Notes: generated by a model not told the origin, from the letters alone. A DNA stretch of 64,000 nt from Nitrospira sp. (GCA_016873395.1 VGXG01000005.1:17747-81746), one strand, 5' to 3'; shown: positions 27,863-36,326, numbered from the stretch's first letter. Made by a program: numbers and translations.

Positions 27863-29254
27863 ATGATGCAATCACAAGCCATACGGTTGACCATGCTGGC
27901 GATCGGCCTGTTCTCCTGTCTGTGGACGGGAGAAGGCACCGCCGCTGGTGAAGCTGAGGCGCAGGCCGGACCAACAACGGCAACATCGCCCGCGCTCACG
28001 TGGGAAAGCGCAATCGGCACCGGGGTCACGAAGCATCCCCTGATCGAAGCGGCCCAGCATGGAGTGTTGGAGACAGAAGCGGTCACCAACCGGATCGCGT
28101 CCATCAATTATCCTCAGGTCTCGGGCATCCTGGTGGGCACGGGCGGTAACACCCGCGTTCTGTCGAACCTCGGCATCTCCGGCTCCCTCCCCAAGCCGAC
28201 CAACCCCATGGCAACCGCCGGCTCGCGGGTGGACTTGCTGATCACCGACTTCGGCCGTACGACCCATCGGATCCTGGCCAACAAAGCCCTCGCCGCTTCC
28301 GCTGAAAAGGACGTGCTGATGATGAAGGCCTGGGTGATCCTGAGCGTGGAACAGGCCTACCTCAATTGCCTCAAACAACAACGCCTGGTCGAAATCACTC
28401 GTGAGGTGCTGACCGAGCGGCAGTTGATCCGTTCGCAGGCTGAAACTCTCTATCGGCACCAACTTCGCGCCAAGCTGGATTTCGACCTGGCGGCGGTTGA
28501 AGCGGCCAAAGCTGAATTGGACTTCATCAAGGCCCGGAACGATCTCAAGGCTGCCTATGCGGCCCTGAATGCAGCTATGGGCATCCAAGGACCGGATGCG
28601 TATACGCTGAATGAGGTGCAGGCCGCGGTCACCCCGGCCCAGCCGATCGAGCCTCTGTTCAAGCAAGCGTTGGAGAAGAGGCCGGAGCTGCTGGGAAGCC
28701 GCGATCGGGTCCAGGCAGCGGAGGAGGCGCTGAAAGCGGCGCAGGCGCTGAACTTTGGAAGCATTTCGGCCATCGGCACGGCCGGCTACTCCTGGTGGGG
28801 GCATCAGGAAGTGGTCAGTGTGCAGGGAAACCCGAATAACCCGAACGCGCAACTGGGCTGGTGGGGCGTCGGCGTCGCGACCTCAACCCCGCTCTATACC
28901 GGCCCCCGCATCCAAAGCCAGATCGACGAGGCCGACGCGCGCAAGGGCGAGGCTCAGGCTACGGCTAGGACGATTGCTAACGACGTCATCCTCCAGGTTG
29001 CCAAGGCCTACCTGAGCCGGCTCACGGCCGAGCAACAGATTCAGGTGGCGCAGGAGCGGGTCGCCCATGCCCGCGAGGCCCTGACGCTGGCCCGCGAGCG
29101 GTACAAAGCCGGGCTGGGGTCGATCCTGGATGTGACCACCGCCACCGCCGATCTGCTGGCGGCTCAGACAGGCCTCGCCGAGGCCCAGTACGAATATCGG
29201 GCCGGCGACTCCGCCCTGGCCTATGCCATTGGCAGCGAATACGCACGCTACTGA
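27863..29254 (+). CDS. TolC-family outer-membrane channel, second of three
   Basis: 463 residues. Signal peptide about 1-27. OEP repeats begin LTWESAIGTGVTKHPLIEAAQHGVL and PLFKQALEKRPELLGSRDRVQAAEEALKAAQALNFGSISAIGTAGYSWWG. Shares ITDFGRTTHRILANKAL, LRAKLDFDLAAVEAAKAEL and LNAAMGIQGPDAYTL with its neighbours. ATG 27863 follows AAGGAGAGGA; an upstream GTG would add eight residues. This copy lacks the Gly/His insert of the first. Probably produced with the same pump; whether it forms homotrimers or mixes with the other two is open. Confidence 0.9.
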   Translation: MMQSQAIRLTMLAIGLFSCLWTGEGTAAGEAEAQAGPTTATSPALTWESAIGTGVTKHPLIEAAQHGVLETEAVTNRIASINYPQVSGILVGTGGNTRVLSNLGISGSLPKPTNPMATAGSRVDLLITDFGRTTHRILANKALAASAEKDVLMMKAWVILSVEQAYLNCLKQQRLVEITREVLTERQLIRSQAETLYRHQLRAKLDFDLAAVEAAKAELDFIKARNDLKAAYAALNAAMGIQGPDAYTLNEVQAAVTPAQPIEPLFKQALEKRPELLGSRDRVQAAEEALKAAQALNFGSISAIGTAGYSWWGHQEVVSVQGNPNNPNAQLGWWGVGVATSTPLYTGPRIQSQIDEADARKGEAQATARTIANDVILQVAKAYLSRLTAEQQIQVAQERVAHAREALTLARERYKAGLGSILDVTTATADLLAAQTGLAEAQYEYRAGDSALAYAIGSEYARY

Positions 29255-29265
29255 AGAGCCAGTGT

Positions 29266-29351
29266 TGAATGCTGAATTATGAATGATGCGTTAAAATGAT
29301 GCGCCGAATCCGTCTCTTACCATTCATCACTCGTCACTCATCACTCATCGC
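29266..29351. repeat. Iterated-word island I, period 7, partly coding
   Basis: Left: TGAAT at 29266, 29273 and 29280, exact 7-base steps. Right: 29324-29351 is four exact 7-base units TC(A/G)TC(A/G)C. The right block lies inside the start of the third channel gene and encodes FITRHSSLIAS of its signal peptide. Confidence 0.8.
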
Positions 29352-30702
29352 TTCTGTTCTGCTGGCTTGCCTGCTCGGCTGGGGAACGACCGGCCTGGCG
29401 GCCGAGCTGGAGCCGGCTCCGCCCGCGCCCAAAGCGACCGGCGCTTTTCTCGGCTACAAAGCCGCCATCCAGATCGGGCTTGAGCAGCATCCCCTGCTCA
29501 AGAAATCCCAGGAGACCGCACTGGCCGCAGGCGCGGTGATCCAGCAGACCGCCTCCAAGTACTACCCCCAGATCGACGCCTTCGCAATCCAGACAGGCGG
29601 AACGATCCGTCCGCTGAGCGCCTTCAACATCGCGGGAGCACAGAACAAGCCCACCTCCTACATCGAAAACGCGGGACTGCTGGCGGACCAGCTCATCTAC
29701 GACTTCGGCCAAACCGCCCATCGGGTCCTGGCCGACAAAGCGAACAGGGAGGCGGCTGAGAAAGACATCCTCACCAATAAAGCCCTCGTCATCCTGACGG
29801 TGCAGCAGGCCTATCTCAATTGCCTCAAGCACAAACGCTTGTTGCGGATTGCGGAAGAAACCGTACGGGAGCGAGGCAAGATTCGCGATCAGGTGGCCAC
29901 CCTCTACAAACACCAGCTCAAATCGAAGCTGGACCTGGACTTGATCTCCGTGGAGTTGAGAAATGCCGAGGTGCTTTTGGTGCAGGCGAAGAACAACCTC
30001 CGTGCGGCCTACGCGGCTCTGAACAATGCGATGGGCGTGCGGGGTCCCGAGGACTACACGCTGGAAGATATCCCGGTCACCCTCTCCCCGCTTGATACGC
30101 TGGAGGCCTTGAGGCAGGAAGGGGTGTCGAGACGGCCGGAAATGCTCGGGAGCATGGACCGGATCCGGTCCGCCGACGCGCAGGTCAAATCAGCACAAGC
30201 CCTGTTCTTCCCCACTATTTCCGCGGTCGGCATGGGGGGCGTGATCCACTTCAGCGACGCGCCCACCAATCAGCTTCCGGGAGCCCATACGGGCTATACC
30301 CAGGTCTGGTGGGGGGCCGGCGCGGCCGTGTCGGTGCCGCTGTTTACGGGATTCTTCATCGAAAACCGGGTGGCCGAAGCGACTCAGCAAAAATACAAGG
30401 CCGAGCAAAGGATGAAGGACCTGAACAATCGGATCGCCCTGGAAGTGACGGAAGCCTACCTGACCCTCCAGACGGCCAAGCAGCAGACCAAGGTGGCGGA
30501 GCAAGAAGTGGCCGCCTCGCAGGAAGCGCTCGCCCTGGCCAAGGAACGTTACCGTCTGGGGCTCTCCTCCATCATCGACGTCACCACGGCCACCACCGCG
30601 CTGGTCGCGGCGGAGGTCCGGCTCGCCGACACTCACTATGCCTACAAGGCCAGCGCGGTGGCGGTCTCCTATGCGACCGGCACCGGGTACCAGCAGTTTT
30701 AA
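29296..30702 (+). CDS. TolC-family outer-membrane channel, third of three
   Basis: 468 residues. The N-terminus (MMRRIRLLPFITRHSSLIASVLLACLLGWGTTGLAAE) is a signal peptide, part of which is encoded by an iterated-word island. The body matches the two preceding channels: AIQIGLEQHPLLKKSQETALAAGAVIQQTASKYYPQIDAFAIQ, IYDFGQTAHRVLADKANREAAEKDILTNKALVILTVQQAYL, LNNAMGVRGPEDYTLEDI, and the second repeat starting EGVSRRPEMLGSMDRIRSADAQVKSAQALFFPTISAVGMGG. No Shine-Dalgarno precedes the ATG pair at 29296, so translation may depend on coupling to the second channel 41 bases upstream. Confidence 0.88.
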   Translation: MMRRIRLLPFITRHSSLIASVLLACLLGWGTTGLAAELEPAPPAPKATGAFLGYKAAIQIGLEQHPLLKKSQETALAAGAVIQQTASKYYPQIDAFAIQTGGTIRPLSAFNIAGAQNKPTSYIENAGLLADQLIYDFGQTAHRVLADKANREAAEKDILTNKALVILTVQQAYLNCLKHKRLLRIAEETVRERGKIRDQVATLYKHQLKSKLDLDLISVELRNAEVLLVQAKNNLRAAYAALNNAMGVRGPEDYTLEDIPVTLSPLDTLEALRQEGVSRRPEMLGSMDRIRSADAQVKSAQALFFPTISAVGMGGVIHFSDAPTNQLPGAHTGYTQVWWGAGAAVSVPLFTGFFIENRVAEATQQKYKAEQRMKDLNNRIALEVTEAYLTLQTAKQQTKVAEQEVAASQEALALAKERYRLGLSSIIDVTTATTALVAAEVRLADTHYAYKASAVAVSYATGTGYQQF

Positions 30703-30896
30703 GTCTCCTCCCGATTCATCCAACGACAAGCCCCTCCCCCTCTCTGACAAAGATTCCCTGAATAAATTTACATTCCTGCAACAGAGGGGTAATCAGGATG
30801 ACATGGCTCCCCGATAAGATCCTGCCCGTAGGTTGTTCCCGCGCCCGTGGCCCTGAGGCAGCGGGAGTAGAAACCCATAGGAAAGGAGGTGAAATC

Positions 30897-31076
30897 ATGA
30901 ACTGTCCCCATTGTGTCAACGGGCAGACGAGCGGGGCAATTCTGCTGTGCGAGGAAGCCATCGAACCTTTTGACTTCTGCATGTCGGAACGGTCCCGCAC
31001 CTGTCTGCATGATTGGAACGCCGGCGAGAATCTCGCGTGGGCGATCCATCGGGAGGTTACCCGAGCCATCGGGTAA
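30897..31076 (+). CDS. Small Cys-containing protein
   Basis: 59 residues starting MNCPHCVNGQTSGAILLCEEAIEPFDFCMSERSRTCLHDW: a CPHC pair plus three further Cys suggest metal binding or redox function. An excellent AAAGGAGGTGA site 6 bases before the ATG decides the start; a longer frame upstream lacks one. No family recognised. Stands between the efflux operon and the two-box leader element. Confidence 0.65.
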   Translation: MNCPHCVNGQTSGAILLCEEAIEPFDFCMSERSRTCLHDWNAGENLAWAIHREVTRAIG

Positions 31077-31128
31077 CCCTCCTGTTCCTTTCGACTTGCC
31101 CTTGGCCTGTGGAGGATCTAAGCCTACC

Positions 31129-31255
31129 GGAGGCAAAGTAACTATCCGCTCACAGCAAAGGAGAAGTTGTTAGTCCTCAGTGTTCAGTTCTCAGTTTCAA
31201 GACTGAAGACTGATGACTGGAAACGGACTACTTTCTAGCGAGCTTGGTATGGAGG
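31129..31255 (+). promoter_or_regulatory. Two-box leader element, copy 2, interrupted by an island
   Basis: Box 1 (31129-31149) is identical over 21 bases to 14709-14729. Box 2 (31241-31255, AGCTTGGTATGGAGG) differs by one base from copy 1 and again supplies the ribosome-binding site of the next gene. The boxes are 91 bases apart here and 32 in copy 1; island E accounts for the difference. Confidence 0.5.
31170..31221. repeat. Iterated-word island E, period 7
   Basis: Left: four exact 7-base units T(T/C)AGTNN, 31170-31197. Right: GACTG at 31201, 31208 and 31215. Inverse complementary. It lies inside leader element copy 2. Confidence 0.8.
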
Positions 31256-31260
31256 AATAT

Positions 31261-31509
31261 ATGCCGCGCCATTCCATACACTCCGAAACCCTCGTCTTGG
31301 ACCTACTCCACAAGGCCGGATCGCTCACCATCGACCAAATGACCGCCAAGCTCCCGGAACTCAGTTGGAGCGAGTTGTTCGAGACCATCGACGCGCTGAG
31401 TCGTAGAGGCACGATCATTATCCAACGCCGAGGATTTCAGTACGAACTCCGCGCCCGTCATATTTCCTCTAGTCAAGACCTTGATTTCATTTGTAAAACG
31501 GCTGGTTGA
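31261..31509 (+). CDS. Small winged-helix-like protein
   Basis: 82 residues: ETLVLDLLHKAGSLTIDQMTAKLPELSWSELFETIDALSRRGTIIIQRRGFQYELRAR has the helix-helix-helix then beta-wing pattern of a small winged-helix DNA-binding domain. ATG 31261 is chosen because GGAGGA is 4-5 bases upstream; an earlier ATG at 31213 lies in an iterated-word island. 31 bases before ppx, possibly co-transcribed. Regulatory role is inference. Confidence 0.65.
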   Translation: MPRHSIHSETLVLDLLHKAGSLTIDQMTAKLPELSWSELFETIDALSRRGTIIIQRRGFQYELRARHISSSQDLDFICKTAG

Positions 31510-31540
31510 CTTGTCCCGGCCCTCCCTCTAAGCTCCCGTC

Positions 31541-33094
31541 ATGGCCAAACTCGGCATCATCGATATCGGCACCAACTCCATCCACATGGTTCTCGCCGAG
31601 GTCGAGTCCGATTTCTCCTACAAGATCCTGGATCGCTTCAAGGACATGACCCGCCTGGGTGATGGGACGTTCCGGACCCGCCGCCTGTCGGAAGCCGCCA
31701 TGGTGCGCGGCCTGGAAGTCGTGCGCACCCTGGTGACGCTGGCGCGCAACAAGGGGTACGAGCGGATCAAAGCTGTGGCGACCAGCGCCGTACGCGAAGC
31801 CAGGAACGGCGGGGAGTTCCTGGAGGCGATCTCCCGTCAGACTGATTTGCCTGTGCAGGTGGTGAGCGGTGAGGAAGAAGCGCGGCTGATCTACCTGGGC
31901 GTCCGGCACAGCATGGATCTGGCCGACCAGCCCAGCATGATCGTGGATGTGGGCGGCGGGTCGGTCGAGCTGATCATCGGCGACCGCAAAAAATTGATCC
32001 AAGGACAGAGCTTGAAGTTGGGCGCCATCCGGCTCAAGGACCTCTATCTTAAACAGGACCCGCCCACCAAGGCCATGCGGCGCGAGATGGAAAAGGCCGT
32101 CGAGACTCGGCTCAAAGCGGCGCTCCAGCCGTTCAAGGACTGGCAGTTCGACCGGCTCGTGGGAACGAGCGGGATGGTCGGCAACCTAGCGGAGATCATT
32201 CACCTGCGGCGCACAGGCCATCCCCTGCACCAGCTTAACCTGGCGACCATGTCGCTCAAAGATGTGCGGACGGTCGAGGAGTTGCTGACGCAGGCGAGTT
32301 TCAAGGAACGGTTGGCCATGCCGGGGTTGGACCCCAAGCGCGCCGACACCCTCCTGCCCGCTTCGATGGTCGTCCGCACTCTGATGGAGCGGACCAGGCA
32401 GGACCGTATGACCATCAGCGACAAGGCCATCCGGGACGGGCTGATCTACGACTTTATCGAGCACAATCGGGAGGGACTCAAGGTCGAGCGCGACATCCCC
32501 AACGTCCGCCGCCGCCACGTAATCTATCTCGCCCGCCGCTGCCACTATCCGAAGGCCCACAGCCATCACGTGGCCAGGCTCGCCGCCAGGCTGTTCGACC
32601 AGACACGCACGCTGCACGGGTTGGGCGACCGGGAGCGGGAATGGCTGGAGTATGCGGCGTTGCTCCATGACATCGGCTACCTCATCAACGCGCGACAGCA
32701 CCACAAGCATGCCTACTACCTGATCAAGAACGCGGACCTCTACGGCTTGACCGCCGATGAAATTGAGTTGATCGCCAATATTGCCCGCTACCACCGGCGC
32801 GCCCTGCCCGATGACCGGCACGTCACGTTGCAGGCGGTGGGAACGAAGCATCGGAAAACCGTCGAGGCCCTGAGCGCGCTGCTGCGCATCGCGGACGCCC
32901 TCGACCGCACCCAGTTCGGCGTCATCCAGAACCTCGACGTGCGGCTGGGCAAGCCGGTGACGATCGAGCTGCACGCGACCGGTGACGCGGAATTGGAGCT
33001 CTGGGCGTCCCGCAACCGGGCCGACTTGTTTGAAAAGGTGTTCAAGCGGCCCGTGCAATTCGTCATCCATGCGCATGAAGGAGCCTCCGCATGA
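31541..33094 (+). CDS. Ppx/GppA phosphatase with C-terminal HD domain
   Basis: 517 residues, the long form of the exopolyphosphatase/guanosine-pentaphosphate phosphohydrolase family. ASKHA N-domain: IDIGTNSIHMVLAE (about 7-20), GEEEARLIYLGV, and the phosphate loop VDVGGGSVELIIG (about 139-151), then GTSGMVGNLAE. The C-terminal HD-type domain has HSHHVARLAARLFD and LLHDIGYL. Hydrolyses terminal phosphates of polyP or pppGpp; which cannot be decided from sequence. The TGA overlaps the next ATG by four bases. First gene of a unit with two kinase-like genes. Confidence 0.92.
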   Translation: MAKLGIIDIGTNSIHMVLAEVESDFSYKILDRFKDMTRLGDGTFRTRRLSEAAMVRGLEVVRTLVTLARNKGYERIKAVATSAVREARNGGEFLEAISRQTDLPVQVVSGEEEARLIYLGVRHSMDLADQPSMIVDVGGGSVELIIGDRKKLIQGQSLKLGAIRLKDLYLKQDPPTKAMRREMEKAVETRLKAALQPFKDWQFDRLVGTSGMVGNLAEIIHLRRTGHPLHQLNLATMSLKDVRTVEELLTQASFKERLAMPGLDPKRADTLLPASMVVRTLMERTRQDRMTISDKAIRDGLIYDFIEHNREGLKVERDIPNVRRRHVIYLARRCHYPKAHSHHVARLAARLFDQTRTLHGLGDREREWLEYAALLHDIGYLINARQHHKHAYYLIKNADLYGLTADEIELIANIARYHRRALPDDRHVTLQAVGTKHRKTVEALSALLRIADALDRTQFGVIQNLDVRLGKPVTIELHATGDAELELWASRNRADLFEKVFKRPVQFVIHAHEGASA

Positions 33095-33843
33095 GCCAGC
33101 CCCCGCTGACGCTCAACCAGCCGCATCAGTTTCCCGGCAAGCTTATCATCGTGGAGGGGATCGACGGGTCCGGGAAAAGCACGCAGCTCCTGCTGCTCCA
33201 GAAATGGCTGGTGTCCAAGGGCTTCAATGTCTTTTTCACCGAGTGGAACTCCTCGGAGCTGGTCCGGGAGACGACGCGGCGCGGGAAGAAAAGCAAGGCG
33301 CTCACGCCGACCACCTTCAGCCTCCTGCACGCGACCGACTTTGCGAACCGGCTCTACCACGACATCCTGCCCCCGCTGAAAGCCGGGATGATCGTGCTGG
33401 CCGATCGTTACGTCTACACGGCCTTCGCCCGGGATGCGGTGCGGGGGGTCTCACCCGCCTGGGTCCGCAAGCTCTACAACTTCGCGATCCGGCCTGATCT
33501 CGCCTTCTATTTCAAGGTGCCGATCGAAGTCGCGATCAGCCGTCTCCTGGGCGGAATGAGGGGACAGTTCAAGTATTACGAGGCAGGCATGGACATGGGC
33601 CTGAGCCAGGACCTGACCGAGAGCTTCCGGATTTTCCAGTCCCGCATCCTGACCGAATACGACAAGATCGTGAGCGAATATGAAATGATTACGGTGGATG
33701 CGACCCAGGAGATCGAGGAACAACAGAACGAGATGCGACAGCGGGTCTCACAGGCGCTGGAACAGTACAAACCAAAACGGGGCACCCATGGAAGACGCGA
33801 GACAGTATTTTGGCGACGGTTTGGCCTATCTAAACCTGAGTGA
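33091..33843 (+). CDS. Thymidylate-kinase-like P-loop kinase 1
   Basis: 250 residues. Walker A is intact (EGIDGSGKST, about 22-31). The DR motif reads ADRYVYTAFARDAVRG, where canonical dTMP kinases have DRYxxSxxAYQG, so the nucleoside pocket differs. No clear Arg-rich LID is seen. The C-terminal 25 residues are basic and overlap the next gene. Annotated dTMP kinases of this type stand beside Ppx here, and its ATG overlaps the ppx stop; a role in phosphate/polyphosphate or nucleotide-polyphosphate turnover is inference. A plain thymidylate kinase remains possible. Confidence 0.8.
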   Translation: MSQPPLTLNQPHQFPGKLIIVEGIDGSGKSTQLLLLQKWLVSKGFNVFFTEWNSSELVRETTRRGKKSKALTPTTFSLLHATDFANRLYHDILPPLKAGMIVLADRYVYTAFARDAVRGVSPAWVRKLYNFAIRPDLAFYFKVPIEVAISRLLGGMRGQFKYYEAGMDMGLSQDLTESFRIFQSRILTEYDKIVSEYEMITVDATQEIEEQQNEMRQRVSQALEQYKPKRGTHGRRETVFWRRFGLSKPE

Positions 33844-34552
33844 TCTCAAAGGCAGGCTGATCGCGATCGAGGGCACGGACGGGGTCGGCCGCTCCACGCA
33901 CATCGAGCTGCTGCAGGAGTGGCTGGAGGTGCAGGGGTACGGCGTGGTCACGACCGGCTGGACCAGGTCCAACCTCATGTCCAAAACGATCGAGGTCGCC
34001 AAACAGGGCAACATCTTGGACCGCTGGTCCTTGAGCCTCCTCTATGCGACGGACTTCGCAGACCGGTTGGAGCACCAGATCATTCCGGCCCTCCGCTCCG
34101 GCTTCATCGTCCTGGCGGACCGGTACATCTATACCGCTTTCGCCCGCGACGCGGTGCGGAGCGGGGATCGGAAGTGGATCAGGGACGTGTTCGGCTTTGC
34201 GGTGGTGCCGGATCTCGTGTGCTACCTGCGCATCGACGTGGATACGCTGGCCCTGCGCGTCATTGAAACGAGCGGCATGAACTACTGGGAATCGGGCATG
34301 GATATGAAGCTGGGGGCCGACCTCTACGATAGCTTCAAGAAGTACCAGGGGCTCCTGATCGAGGAATTCGACAAGATGGCGGAAGAGTTCAAGTTCGAAG
34401 TGGTCGACGCCCGCAAACCCCCGGAGGAGATCCAGGATATCCTTCGAGCCCAGATCGAACCCCTGCTGAAGAACAACGGGCGAAAGCCGGACATCCCTTT
34501 AGAACAATCGCCCTCCGGAGCCCTGCCGGCTAATTCTTCCCCAAGCTCCTGA
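33788..34552 (+). CDS. Thymidylate-kinase-like protein 2, Walker A Lys to Arg
   Basis: 254 residues, paralogous to the preceding gene (ADRYIYTAFARDAVRS; ESGMDMKLGADLYDSFKKYQ matching EAGMDMGLSQDLTESFRIFQ). The P-loop reads EGTDGVGRST: the invariant Lys is Arg (codon CGC), which usually abolishes or strongly reduces phosphoryl transfer. The start at 33788 (MEDARQYFGDGL) overlaps the first kinase by 56 bases, implying tight coupling. Likely a regulatory or scaffolding partner in a heterodimer, by inference. The 3' end overlaps the convergent sixA-like gene by 23 bases. Confidence 0.8.
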   Translation: MEDARQYFGDGLAYLNLSDLKGRLIAIEGTDGVGRSTHIELLQEWLEVQGYGVVTTGWTRSNLMSKTIEVAKQGNILDRWSLSLLYATDFADRLEHQIIPALRSGFIVLADRYIYTAFARDAVRSGDRKWIRDVFGFAVVPDLVCYLRIDVDTLALRVIETSGMNYWESGMDMKLGADLYDSFKKYQGLLIEEFDKMAEEFKFEVVDARKPPEEIQDILRAQIEPLLKNNGRKPDIPLEQSPSGALPANSSPSS

Positions 34553-35033
34553 GTTGCGACGGGGCCAGCCACCACTGGAGGGTCCCATGTCCCGCCCCCG
34601 GCGGCCGATCGAACCGGATACAGCAGGCGCCGGCCTTCTTGAGCGAGAGCCCTTCCGCCGGTTTGCCGAACAGCATGACGCCGGCCGCCTCACCCAGGTG
34701 AGGCTCATGGCCCACGCAGATAACGCAAGCGTTCTCCGGCAAGGAAGCCAATAGCGGGAACAGCTTGTCCGGCGGCGCGTCCGGCAGGAGCTCATCGCAG
34801 AGCCGTACGTCCGTCTTGGCGCGGGTGACCTCCCGGACTAACCTGGCCGTCTCCACCGCCCGGACAAACGGGCTGGACAAGATATGGGTCGGCACGACGT
34901 CCAGACGAGCCAACCCCTTGGCCGCCTGCCTGGTTCGCTCGGCCCCCTTGGCGGTCAGCGGCCGTTCCGGCTCCGGTCCATCCCAATCTTCCCGGTCCAC
35001 GGCGATGCCGTGTCTGAAGAGGAGGCAATCCAT
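34530..35033 (-). CDS. sixA: SixA-type phosphohistidine phosphatase
   Basis: 167 residues of the histidine-phosphatase superfamily. The catalytic RHG is at residues 7-9 (MDCLLFRHGIAVDREDW), LSSPFVRAVETARL holds the second Arg, and VGHEPHLGEAAGVML carries the second His. This is the SixA layout. The start at MDCLLFRHG matches the family; the longer frame adds 14 residues. It is convergent with kinase-like gene 2 and divergent from the CHAD gene. SixA relatives often neighbour CHAD and Ppx genes. Confidence 0.88.
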   Translation of the reverse strand: MDCLLFRHGIAVDREDWDGPEPERPLTAKGAERTRQAAKGLARLDVVPTHILSSPFVRAVETARLVREVTRAKTDVRLCDELLPDAPPDKLFPLLASLPENACVICVGHEPHLGEAAGVMLFGKPAEGLSLKKAGACCIRFDRPPGAGHGTLQWWLAPSQLRSLGKN

Positions 35034-35213
35034 AATGAGATGACAGGAAGTGACGATTAGAGGAATACCTTCCAAAAGCCGTGGTGGAGTCTAGCACAAC
35101 CGGGAATCGGATATGAAGCCCAATCTCAAGCAGCTTGCTCCCCCTCCTCTCACGTGCTAGAGTCTGCCCCCTCGCTAGACGATCCTGTTGCCTTTGTCCT
35201 CGCGGAGAGAGCG

Positions 35214-36056
35214 ATGATTCTGCATCCACCGGCGCCGGGAGATGATCGGACTGCCCGGTATCAAACTGTTGTGCTGCGAGCCTTGGAAAGCCTTTCAGCC
35301 GGCGACGACCGACCCAAGACCTTGCACCGGCTGAGGACGCACCTGCGACGCCTCCAGGCCTACCTGGAGCTGGTCGGCGAAGTCTCCAATGCCGGGATCA
35401 TCGCCAAGTGTGTTTCCCGCCTGAGCCGACTGCGGACGCTCCATGTCTTCGAACGGTACTTGGCCTCCCTGGAGGCTCCGCGGTCCGATCTGCGCCTGAT
35501 CAGGAAGCGGATCAGGGCGAGGCAGGCCAAGCTTCAACGCATGGATGTGTACCGAACAATCGAGCAGCGCGTGCGGCGTCATGCGATCCCTCCGACGCCT
35601 GGAAACCAGGGCTGGATGCGAGAGCGGCTGCTCGACCTACGACGAGCCAATGGGCAGGCGTTGGGTGAGCTGATCGCTCTCGCCCAAGCCGAGCCGCGGC
35701 GAAAGCGGCTCCATGCGCTGCGGCTGAAGATCAAGTCCATCCGGTACCAGGAGGAATGGGCCTTGGGCCACCAGGAGGAGAGGCCGGACCTCGTCGGGTG
35801 GCTGAAACACGCCCAGTCGGTTCTTGGCGAATATGAAGAACGGGCTCAATTTCGAAGGCTTGCCGATAAGATCGGGCTGCAGTCGCTCCCCCGTATCGAA
35901 AAGGATTGGCGCACTGCCAGGAGGAAAGCCAGAGCCCTGCCCGATCACCTGGCGGACCTGGCCGAAACAATGGGACCCCGCTCTCTCAGGCTCGTCGGCA
36001 GCAATAAGATCAGGCAGCTTGCCGTTGCAGGCCGGCAGGGAAAACTCGGCGCCTGA
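35214..36056 (+). CDS. CHAD-domain protein
   Basis: 280 residues forming one CHAD domain: an all-helical fold with conserved His and basic residues (LHRLRTHLRRLQAYLELVGEV near the start; LHALRLKIKSIRYQEEWALGH in the second half). CHAD domains bind inorganic polyphosphate. Strongly basic throughout, consistent with that. ATG 35214 follows GGAGAG; an upstream GTG (35154) would add 20 unconserved residues. The context (Ppx, SixA, phosphate porin, PstS) fits a polyphosphate-related role. Confidence 0.9.
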   Translation: MILHPPAPGDDRTARYQTVVLRALESLSAGDDRPKTLHRLRTHLRRLQAYLELVGEVSNAGIIAKCVSRLSRLRTLHVFERYLASLEAPRSDLRLIRKRIRARQAKLQRMDVYRTIEQRVRRHAIPPTPGNQGWMRERLLDLRRANGQALGELIALAQAEPRRKRLHALRLKIKSIRYQEEWALGHQEERPDLVGWLKHAQSVLGEYEERAQFRRLADKIGLQSLPRIEKDWRTARRKARALPDHLADLAETMGPRSLRLVGSNKIRQLAVAGRQGKLGA

Positions 36057-36134
36057 CTAATCAAGTTTTGTTGATATAATTAGAGCCATGCCGACTGCAC
36101 CCTAGCGAGCCGGCATTGCCGATCCATTAACCTC

Positions 36135-36263
36135 CTGTAAACACACGGTTACGCTTCTGCTGTTCCAGCCAGATCGATCATCCGTCTGATTTCCCAGTAA
36201 ATAAGAAAATATTTACAAATCTGTAACAGACCGGTCACCGGTCCGTCACACCTCTCCTATACA
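36135..36263 (+). promoter_or_regulatory. Pho-box array and promoter of the porin gene
   Basis: Three heptamers in exact 11-base phase: CTGTAAC (36221-36227), CGGTCAC (36232-36238) and CCGTCAC (36243-36249), followed 8 bases later by a -10-like TATACA (36258-36263). A separate upstream pair, CTGTAAA and CGGTTAC with a 4-base gap, is at 36135-36152. Heptamers separated by 4 bases, placed just before the -10 box, are the layout of PhoB sites. Activation under phosphate limitation is inferred. Confidence 0.75.
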
Positions 36264-36326
36264 ACAGGCAGCGACCATGACGTGCGAACCGCGGCAATCT
36301 ATCGGCAACAGAGGGAGGACGGTGTG

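Noticed and set aside
31495..31540. A Pho-box-like TTGTAAA/CTGGTTG pair before ppx
   Set aside because: Heptamer matches are weak and the -10 box is poor; not enough to claim PhoB control of ppx.
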